The translations under genes and the position numbers were made by a program. This document shows positions 56,590 to 64,000 of a stretch of 64,000 nucleotides of DNA, piece by piece (the first letter of the stretch is position 1; the number at the start of each line of letters is the position of its first letter). Source of the DNA: Oscarella lobularis (lineage: Eukaryota > Porifera > Homoscleromorpha > Homosclerophorida > Oscarellidae); assembly GCF_947507565.1 (NCBI RefSeq), contig NC_089182.1, forward strand, positions 868,001 to 932,000, written 5' to 3'. The notes under the pieces are model-generated. The model ran no database searches. It was not told where the DNA came from and saw only the letters and a list, made by a program, of their open reading frames with translations.

Positions 56590-58062
56590 TCAATCAGACT
56601 GGGAAGGAGAGGCAGGTGCAGGCGACGGCACAGGCTCACCATCAGCATCATCATTTTCATCATCATTGTTGTCATTCTCATCATTGACATTCTCTCTATC
56701 ATTGTTCTTCTCCTCTTCCTCTTCCTCCTCCTCCTCCTCCTCGTCATCATCATCTGAACCGCTACTACTGCTACTTGTATCATTTTGAGGTATCAATTCA
56801 GCTCCAGGAAAGAGATGCTTATTTGGTGGCTCAAATTGATATTCAGGAATGCCGGGATCCTCCTTTTCGCCTGCGTGATCCCACTCGTCTCCAAGGCGAC
56901 TGAGCAAATAATTAATGATCTCGTCACAGTTTCCCAATAGTTCGATGTCAAAGTTCAGTCTCATCAAAGGCTCTCGATTAATTAATATCTGTGGCACGTG
57001 CTCGGGAATCAGATTTGGTATCATGGCAACCGGTTTGACTTTCAAGGACGAACCAATCACAATCAGCAAATCCACTTCCTCCTCATCCCTCTTGAACGTA
57101 GTGAAAAACTCCTCCGAAAGCCCCTCCCCAAAGAAAACAATATCCGGTTTCATGATAGAAGGAGTAAGCGGATTCACTGGGATCTCCAAGGAGCAACGAG
57201 GACACTTGGGTATAACCTGATTAAATATGTCATCCTTGATGACGTCAGATGAGACTTTGTACTTGCACTGCATGCATGAGGCTGTAGCAAATGAGCCGTG
57301 ACACTGAACGACGCGACTGATGCCGGCCACCTGCTCGAGTGTATCGATGTTCTGAGTGTAATTGCGCAGAAGTTTATTCTTTGATTCCAACAGAGAAATG
57401 AAGCGGTGGCTCAGGGACGGGCGAAACTGCCCCGGATATATTTCCTTGGCAAATTTGAAGAAGGGCAATGGATTGTGGCGGAAGAAATTGATATCGAACA
57501 TCGCCTGGGGAGACGGCAGATCGGGGAAATCCTCCGCCAAGCGTGCATAGATTCCATTTCGAGACCGAAAATCTGGAATTCCACAGGAAACAGAAACCCC
57601 AGCGCCAGTCAGAACAAGAATTCTTTGGCTTGATTTCAGCAGCGAGAGAGCGTCGTCAATCGTGTTAACGTGCGCCAATTTAGGACGTGGCCTCGGTTCA
57701 GTGAGAATTTCAATGACAATTTTCCAAAGAGTGAAATCGCTGAGATCCGGACGCACGGCCACGCCCCTTGGCAAAAGAATTTTAAGAACGTCTCTTGGAT
57801 CCGTTCCCATGACGATGTGACGTTGTACGAACGAATAGGGTCCTACGGGATCTTCGTCCGGGGAGTTGAGACCGTTGACGTCAAAATCGAGTGACTCCAC
57901 CTCTGTGACGTCATTAGAGCCCGTCGAGGCGTCGTCGCGTCCGCTGACGTTCGTTCGCGCTGTTTTCGATGGGTTCATCGACGTTTCGATGTCGTCGTCG
58001 TCTTTCTCGATCTCTCGCGATCGCTTTTCAGCCTCTTTTTTCGTCTTTACGTTGTCCGCCAT
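56590..58062 (-). CDS. SIRT1: SIRT1-like NAD-dependent protein deacetylase
   Basis: Intronless, 490 residues starting MADNVKTKKEAEKRSRE; an ATG-less upstream extension in frame is not supported. The catalytic core is nearly colinear with vertebrate SIRT1: VLTGAGVSVSCGIPDFRSRN then GIYARLAEDFPDLPSPQAMF, FFKFAKEIYPGQF, LLRNYTQNIDTLEQVAGI, HGSFATASC with the zinc cysteines (CMQCKYKV and CPRC), IVFFGEGL and VIGSSLKVKPVAMIP. The C terminus has the HLFPGAEL segment of the ESA region, then Ser, Asp/Glu and Asn/Asp runs. It deacetylates histones and transcription factors in the nucleus. It is shorter than the 747-residue human protein in the N-terminal disordered part. Vertebrate SIRT1 has several introns; the absence here could mark a retrocopy that replaced the original. 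Confidence 0.95.
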   Translation of the reverse strand: MADNVKTKKEAEKRSREIEKDDDDIETSMNPSKTARTNVSGRDDASTGSNDVTEVESLDFDVNGLNSPDEDPVGPYSFVQRHIVMGTDPRDVLKILLPRGVAVRPDLSDFTLWKIVIEILTEPRPRPKLAHVNTIDDALSLLKSSQRILVLTGAGVSVSCGIPDFRSRNGIYARLAEDFPDLPSPQAMFDINFFRHNPLPFFKFAKEIYPGQFRPSLSHRFISLLESKNKLLRNYTQNIDTLEQVAGISRVVQCHGSFATASCMQCKYKVSSDVIKDDIFNQVIPKCPRCSLEIPVNPLTPSIMKPDIVFFGEGLSEEFFTTFKRDEEEVDLLIVIGSSLKVKPVAMIPNLIPEHVPQILINREPLMRLNFDIELLGNCDEIINYLLSRLGDEWDHAGEKEDPGIPEYQFEPPNKHLFPGAELIPQNDTSSSSSGSDDDDEEEEEEEEEEEKNNDRENVNDENDNNDDENDDADGEPVPSPAPASPSQSD

Positions 58063-58641
58063 GTTAGTTTGGAATACGCATGCTTTGTTATCGGAAGAAA
58101 GCGCCCGGATAAGATAAACCTTAGCGTGCGCTTTCTTACGAAGAATGTCAGCGAAATTGGCTCTTCCCTTGTCGAAATAAAGGTACGGGCTGGCTGGACG
58201 CGATTGCTGCACACACACAATAGTCGCGCACTGCCATTTACACCTAATTAGGCGTTCTGGAAGTGGGTGGGGAGAACAGGAAGAAGCAAAGGTCCTGCAT
58301 AGCCCCTATCGAGTAATTGTTTTCCTCGAAAAGAGGCGCAAACGCTATCTAATAGAAACGTCCGCATTAGGATCCGTATATCAAAGCCAGTACGCGCGTA
58401 TCGTGCATTCTACAGGCTTTTCGCACGAACTGATTCAGTAGAGACGAGCTTTCTCTGAGTGCACTGAAGAAATCTTACGAATACGCACATTCGGTGACGC
58501 CTCCCCAATTAGACGTACACCAGAGTACATCTAAACGTTTTCCGATAGTCTGAGCTCATACTACACGATTGAACATCCTACATGTCGTCGCTCATCCCTC
58601 TGTGCCCTTATCTAGCGCACCATTCGGCCAGAGTTTCGGCG
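58063..58641. other. Divergent intergenic region between SIRT1 and a PH-domain gene
   Basis: No gene seen. It probably holds the promoters of both genes. TTAGCGTGCG lies at 58121-58130, about 60 bp from the SIRT1 ATG but on the strand opposite to that gene; CTAGCGCAC lies at 58612-58620 upstream of the PH gene. Confidence 0.55.
58612..58620 (+). promoter_or_regulatory. Start-proximal motif CTAGCGCAC
   Basis: Starts 30 bp upstream of the PH-gene ATG and follows a pyrimidine-rich stretch (CATCCCTCTGTGCCCTTAT), so the AG could also be a splice acceptor. Confidence 0.4.
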
Positions 58642-61613
58642 ATGAACGGAGCTGAAGTGGGCGTGTCAAGGTTAAACCTTCTTCAGGTACGCCCCTCGCT
58701 ACTTTCATTCACGGTCCCTCGCTACTGTCTTCAAAGTGGGGCTACTTGAACAAGAAGAACAATCGCGACGCGGGCGGACGCAAATCGAAGGTAAAACTCG
58801 CGCGAGACATCGAAAAAAAGGCGAAGATTCATTCAAGGATCGCCGTTGGCAAACGTATTGGGTCGAATTGTTCGGAAGGGAGATGCGCTTCTTTCGAAAC
58901 GCGTCGCTCGGCTCAAATTCGAGTCGATTGACGCCGCCGCGCGATCTCAGCGACGCCGAATCGACGGTAAATCGCGTTCAAAGAACGAAAGAATACGCGT
59001 TGAATCGAAAAATCCTTTTAGAATCTACAATTGGCGGGGTTTCGAACGCTCAGTGACGTCGATGCGCGTGTCGATTATGCAAACGAGGTGAGAGCGTTTT
59101 ATCTACTGTTGGTTTTTTTTTGAAGAGTTTCACTTTTTCTCTAGAGGGATCACGTGTTTGTGGTACGTGCCAATGGAGGGGAGACGTTCTATCAGGCGCC
59201 GACTAAAAGTTCTATGTTGAAGTGGTGAGGATTGCTATAGGGAAACTTTTTTAATTAAGTATTGATACTATTTTCTAAGGCTTGCTGCTTTGAATGACGT
59301 GAATGAAATTGATGGAATGAGTGAAGAGGTTTGTCACGCGGCATCTTTTAGTTTTGCTTTTGATTTTTTGGGGTCTCATTTATAGACTAGAGCAAAAGGT
59401 GAGACTGAACACTTTTGAGACGAACCGTTTTCCTGATTAGTCAGAATGCTCTCAATCCTAGTTGAATCTCTGGTGCTCAAGTATCGGCGAGAACAGTTCC
59501 AATCTGAACCAGCAATGAGCCGATCATATACCACTCTAGACAGTGGTACTAGCGCAATAATATATTAGTGAAAGCAGATGAACAAGGAAGTGTCTTTTCT
59601 CCTAGATGACGATTTGCTTGATGAGTACGATCTTCCTCAAGATCCAAGGATTGGATGTCTACAGGAGCAACTTCGGCAACGCTATGCACTTCTACGTCAA
59701 TTGGAAGAGCAGGAGAAAGCCTTTCTTGATAGCAAAACTTCGACAACCGGACCTGAAAGTAAAGCTGAAAGGAAGCGATTGATTCAATTAATTAATCTGT
59801 ATTGATCTTTATTTAGCGTTCAAGAGATGCCACTTCGTTGCAACGGTTACGAAGAAATACTATCTTGTTCCGGGTTCGGAAAGGTCAGTTCTGAAGCCAG
59901 GATCAAAGGTCAACGTATTCGGCCAGCTGCCCAACGGACGCTGGAGATGCTCAGCTCAAAAGGAGGGACACTTTGACGTATACGGGAGTCTCGACGGAGA
60001 AGCAGGTCTTAGTATTAAAATCAATGAAGACGGAGAGGAGGAGGAGGAGGAGGAGAAACCGAAAGTGAAAGAAAATGACACCAGATTGAGCATTATGTCA
60101 GAACCTGACTGCACCTGGAAACGCGGCGGATTTTTCACCTCTCAAAAATGCCCGGATGTAATTAAGGAAGAAGTGACGGCATCGCCGTCGATAGCGTCCA
60201 TATCTGACGAAGATCTCATTTCCAAATCCACAACTGTCAAACATCAAAGCGTCATCGTTCAAGGCGATATGTATCCGGGACTCGGCGAGTGTCTCGCTCA
60301 CAAACGCCCGTCCGTTCCGAGTCTCATTTTGCCGTCGTCGCTTGGCAACGACGACGTCACCGTTCTGGTCACTCAAGGTCTCTTCAAAGGCCAATCCAGT
60401 CCGGTGGTCACGCCTATTATGATGGATAATGACGTCACGACGACGACGACACCCAATCAAACGTTTACAATTCATCAATCGACTATACGAAAATCGTTTC
60501 CACTTATCGGAAGCGTTCCGTCTAGCGTTCTATGGGAGCTGAAGGATGTCGTCGACGCGGCAGCACGTCCTCCACTATTATCCGAGTCCACTTCGGAGTC
60601 GCCAGATGTATCGCCCGCTCCTTCGCCCATCACGTCGCCCCTGGTTACGAGGAGCCCGAGACGTTCCTTCTTGTCTCGCGACGACTCCTATTATAATCGT
60701 ATTCAAAGTCTTGCGTTGCCTCTTTCGCATGCGTCTCCGGATGTGGTTAGGAGATCTATGGTGGATGGGAGCGCGTCTCCCGCCGCCGTGCCGAGAGTTC
60801 ATTCGGATAATGCGATTTCTACAAGAAGCGATTCGGTTCCTGCTACGAATCTTTTCTCGAACGTGACGCTTCGGTCTAGAAGTCCTCGAATTGAAATCAG
60901 GAGTAAAATTAGAAGTAGAGGAATAAGCCTTATTGTTGGAGAAACGTCATCAGAAGAAGAAGAGGAGGAGGAGGAGGAGGAGGAGGAATATAATGATGCG
61001 GGTATAGTAATTAATACTATTGATTATTTCCAGGTTTGAGGAATAATTTTTAGACGAGTCTCAACGAAGTTCCGTCAGTGACGAGGCTTTTCTAAAATAT
61101 GATGTAAACGTCGCTTTAGTGATGTCGATGATTTAAACCAGAGCTCTTTAGGATGGACTGTCAAAGAATCAATCGGATCAACAAAAGTTTTTTTTGCCAA
61201 GATCTTCAGAGTGCATAAGCAAATAAAGATTTTATCAATATAACGTCTTCTCTTCTAGAACACTGTATCGAGCATCTAGACGGAAAGTTAATTTGGGAGA
61301 GTTTCCGAGTGGCAGAAGCGTTCAAAAATCAAAATCTGCTACACTTCCATTGAAATCAAGGAACGCAGTCAGCTCTGGCTCAGAATCTTCCAGCAGTTCA
61401 AAAGGATCTACATCATCTCCGTCAAAGGGCCTCTTTGGGTAGATAAAATCAATGATTATAACTTCTAATTAGACTTGCTAACATTCTAACGTGTTTTTGT
61501 ATGACTTTGTGCTTAGGTTTATTACGAATAAGTTTAGGGTTTCCAAAAGTCCTCAACCTCACCACCGCCGAGTCCTAAGTGAGAGAATTGAGCCAAAACA
61601 TCGACTTAGGTAG
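58642..61613 (+). CDS. PH-domain protein with long Ser/Pro-rich C-terminal region
   Basis: Exon 1 (58642-58686, MNGAEVGVSRLNLLQ) splices in phase to 58737 (WGYLNKKNN). A short intron leads to EDSFKDRRWQTYWVELFGRE then MRFFRN, and later exons give HVFVVRANGGETFYQAPT, the end of a pleckstrin-homology domain that binds phosphoinositides at membranes. After it come a coiled-coil-like exon (DPRIGCLQEQLRQRYALLRQ then LEEQEKAF), a segment RSVLKPGSKVNVFGQLPNGR, a large Ser/Pro-rich exon up to 61039 with a Glu run (about 60955-60990), and a basic tail (LPLKSRNAVSSGSESSSSSK, ending HRLR). The PH call is solid; the protein subfamily is not recognised. Its stop lies 90 bp before the PDZ gene on the same strand. 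Confidence 0.68.
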
Positions 61614-61677
61614 TTCCCCCGCGCAAATTAGTTCTCCCAGGAACTAAACCGGTGATGCCCCGCCTCTTTTCTCACAT

Positions 61678-61686
61678 CTAGCGAAC
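61678..61686 (+). promoter_or_regulatory. Start-proximal motif CTAGCGAAC
   Basis: About 20 bp upstream of the PDZ gene ATG; it follows CCTCTTTTCTCACAT, a pyrimidine-rich tract that would also serve as a splice acceptor. Weaker match to the YTAGCGYRC word. Confidence 0.3.
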
Positions 61687-61703
61687 CGGAAGTCCGACCT
61701 CCG

Positions 61704-62450
61704 ATGAACGAACGCCGAACTCTCTTGCTGAAGAAGGGACCAAAGGGATGGGGTTTCAAAGTCGAGGTGAGTAAGGCGCTCGTGCGCTTATCGGTCGCCG
61801 GTCGCCTCGTCACGTGGCGCGTTTGGGGGTCCCACAGACTTCTGGTACCGCAAAAGAAAAGCGAACGTACGTCGTCGAGGTCGTCGAAGACATGCCGGCT
61901 TTTTACGGCGGCTTGAGACCAGGTAGAGCGAACGCGGAGGCTTCTTTCGCCGAGGGTGTACGATTTCTTTAGGGGACGCCATATTGGAAATAGATGGAGA
62001 AGATCTCGAATCGGCAGCGCACGAGAAAATTGTCGCTGCGTTGAAGTCGTGTGGGGATTCCGTTAGGTGCGAATGTTTTCTTCTGTGAGAGTTCGAAGAG
62101 TTTCTTGTAGGATTGCTGTCAAGTTTGCTGACGGTGTAAGGCGAATAGAATTGCTGCGAAAAAAGAAACGACTAGAGGTACGTAAAATGATAAATTCAAT
62201 AATTTATAATATAATTACTTATTAATTAATTAACCGCCAGAATGAGCTGCATGAAAAGCAAAGGGAAATGTATCGGCTCATGGAAAGAGAGATTGAAATT
62301 CTCGGAGGCAGCCAATCAGAGTCAACCAAATCAATAATTGATATCCAATTTTAGATTTCAGTTCTGGTGAAGAGCAAAGCAGCGAGAAAGAAGAAGAAGA
62401 AGAAGAAGGCGTATTGGCCAATGATGGTGACGACGAAAATAATCAATAAT
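61704..62450 (+). CDS. PDZ and coiled-coil scaffold, TAMALIN/CYTIP-like
   Basis: Six or so small exons. MNERRTLLLKKGPKGWGFKV begins the PDZ domain. The next exon gives KEKRTYVVEVVEDMPAFYGG, then GLRPGDAILEIDGEDLESAA and HEKIVAALKSCGDSV, IAVKFADGVRRIELLRKKK, and a coiled coil NELHEKQREMYRLMEREIEI. The order (PDZ, then a helix with EKxxEYRxLM) matches TAMALIN (GRASP) and CYTIP, scaffolds that bind cytohesin Arf exchange factors and receptor tails. The GLGF loop is WGFKV. The Ser/Glu-rich C terminus is short. The last exon boundary near 62350 is uncertain, so the end is approximate. Confidence 0.7.
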
Positions 62451-62558
62451 AAATAGTATAAGGGCTCTCGCGATCAAGTTTCTATTTTTATTCGTTTTGT
62501 TGTTGGGCACTCTTTCTATTTTGCTATAAGTGCAGTTCTAATTCAACGTTCTGGCTAA

Positions 62559-64000
62559 TTATACAAACGTTTCGTATTCTGTTGCTTCTTTAGTCCAAAC
62601 TCCCCCTTCCATTTTTTCTTTTTTGTTTTCTTCTTCTTTTTCTTTCGTCTTTTCAGGTCCAATTGATGCCAAAACGTCTGACGGAGAAACCATTTCAATA
62701 GCTTCCTTTTCCAAAAAATCACGTGATGCCGTATCGTCGTCTACGCGAATTTCCGGAAGTGACGAAGTTCTTCTAAGCGTTCCTTCGACAATGCCAGCTA
62801 AGAACTCAGCAATACTTACTGGATACATTTAACTAATATTTATGTTATACCATCCGTTGTATTGACTCCTGGAGAAGTACTCTTCCAAACTAATTGATCG
62901 GGTTTGAAGCTAAAGCAATTAGAACCCGGATTTCCGTTTGGCAAATCCATGCTATTTATGATGGCATTCGTGACCTGATGGAAAAGGCGCGCGTTCAAAT
63001 TGAAAATGCCCCTACACTTTCTCGCGCACCATTAGAACTTCAGAAATGCCATCATAGCTAACACGTTTATGAAAAACATTCAGTGCTTGCAAAGCAGCCG
63101 GACCCTCTTTATTATATCTAGATCAATACCAAATTTGCTTCGCAAAAACGTACTTTTATAAATTGCACTTACAAGGAAAAGTAGAGAATAGAGGCAATTT
63201 CTTGAAGAAATTGTACTGAGAATGTGAGACGCGGACATGAGGCAGCTTCCTTTAGGAAATCTTGGTCTAAGGAAGCTACCTCATCTGGAAATCGCAACTG
63301 AATGGGAATCCATTGCGGAAATCCAGATACAGATAGCCTAAATTTAAGTTTGGTGATTTCACATCATGACAACATGCATTAGAGGAATTATAACCTTGTG
63401 AAAACGTGGCATAGTGACTGTCTACTAGGTACTGATAATAATCCAATTGAAACCCTGTAGCAATTGAGAATAACAGCGAGAACAGTCATCCTAGAATATA
63501 ATTATTTGACTTCTGATTACGTATTGAATTTCGTATACCTATTTGATCCAGTTATTTTATCCACTTTACGTAGACTTTCAGGCGACGCTTTCACATTGTG
63601 ACTGCGCAATGCACTCTCTGTGAGTAATTGGCTTCCGCCCGATTTGCCATGAGGTAGCTAATGAAATTAAAGTTTCAATAATTACAGTAATCATGATTTA
63701 TACTTTGTGATAAATTGATGGCTTAGATAGACTTGGAATTTCAAACGTTCTGTTGCCTGGAACAATCTCGCGTTCTACTACTTCCTAGAATTTACAAAAT
63801 TTACAAAAATCAAACCTTTTATTACTCTTACTCGATTATGAATTTCAATTAGGCAAGGTTCAATTCGACTTTTTAGCTTCAAAATCAAAAAGATTATTTT
63901 CTAAACATGACGTTTGGCGTTCCTTACTTCGGCATTCATTCTAGCTGATGCAATCAAATATTGCCACAAAAGTGGCGGAAAACATTCGAGTAAGAACAAT
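62559..64000 (-). CDS. Unrecognised multi-exon protein (5' part outside window)
   Basis: A minus-strand gene in small exons that runs off the right edge. Supported pieces include LKSRIEPCLIEIHNR, EVVEREIVPGNRTFEIPSLS, LPHGKSGGSQLLTESALRSH, TRLSVSGFPQWIPIQLRFPD, LSLDQDFLKEAASCPRLTFS-like text, NAIINSMDLPNGNPGSNCFS and VSIAEFLAGIVEGTLRRTSS, ending in a Lys/Glu-rich tail (62570-62650). I do not recognise the family. Frame consistency across several GT-AG introns makes a real gene likely. Phases at some joints were not all checked. Confidence 0.45.

Noticed and set aside
1-64000. CRISPR arrays, rRNA, tRNA or integrated virus
   Set aside because: No regular spacer array, rRNA signature, tRNA cloverleaf or viral gene was seen. 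A tRNA scan was not possible by eye, so a missed tRNA cannot be excluded.

Overview
This is animal nuclear DNA from a very compact genome. Almost every gene is split by short GT-AG introns (often 40-80 bp), neighbouring genes sit tens to a few hundred bases apart on both strands, and there is little repeat DNA. Typical animal families are present: a type I TGF-beta receptor kinase, Frizzled-like receptors, a fibrinogen-domain protein, a TRPC-like channel, an SLC4 bicarbonate transporter and a TAMALIN-like PDZ protein. Gene density, short introns and the mix of animal genes with a Kelch-ectodomain TKL receptor kinase fit an early-branching animal, most likely a sponge (perhaps homoscleromorph). 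That placement is inference.

Layout from left to right. 1-3643 (-): receptor-like TKL kinase with a Kelch/EGF ectodomain, 3' end cut by the window. 4277-6859 (-): secreted beta-helix protein. 7283-11573 (-): tandem pair of Frizzled-like receptors. 12142-13402 (-): secreted collagen-stub/fibrinogen-domain protein. 13403-15158: the one real gene desert, with a fold-back repeat element. 15159-19236 (-): importin beta-1. 19436-23029 (-): ankyrin/TRPC-like channel. 23376-27183 (-): puromycin-sensitive aminopeptidase. 27238-33935 (-): GBF1. 33980-35872 (-): unrecognised gene, divergent from a Rab-like GTPase (35926-36626, +). 36654-38696 (-): type I TGF-beta receptor. 38815-39753 (-): CD2BP2, divergent from an SDR enzyme (39807-40565, +). 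40651-44933 (-): SLC4 transporter. 45047-48391 (-): PMS2, divergent from two tandem sulfotransferase-like genes (48416-52341, +). 52338-56196 (-): RAB3GAP1, divergent from SMIM13 (56228-56440, +). 56590-58062 (-): SIRT1. 58642-61613 (+): PH-domain protein. 61704-62450 (+): PDZ/coiled-coil protein. 62559-64000 (-): unrecognised partial gene.

The genes do not form one pathway. Several serve membrane traffic (GBF1, RAB3GAP1, Rab-like GTPase, TAMALIN-like), signalling at the surface (TGF-beta receptor, Frizzled-like pair, TKL receptor, TRPC-like, SLC4), or the nucleus (importin, PMS2, SIRT1, CD2BP2). The most unusual items are the paired sulfotransferase-like proteins, each with a degenerate domain followed by an intact one; a recurring start-proximal motif (YTAGCGYRC) just upstream of many start codons; extremely short divergent and same-strand intergenic gaps, one pair of converging genes sharing a TTAA stop; the Kelch-TKL receptor; and a fold-back element built of about 42 bp monomers. 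No tRNA, rRNA or CRISPR was recognised.
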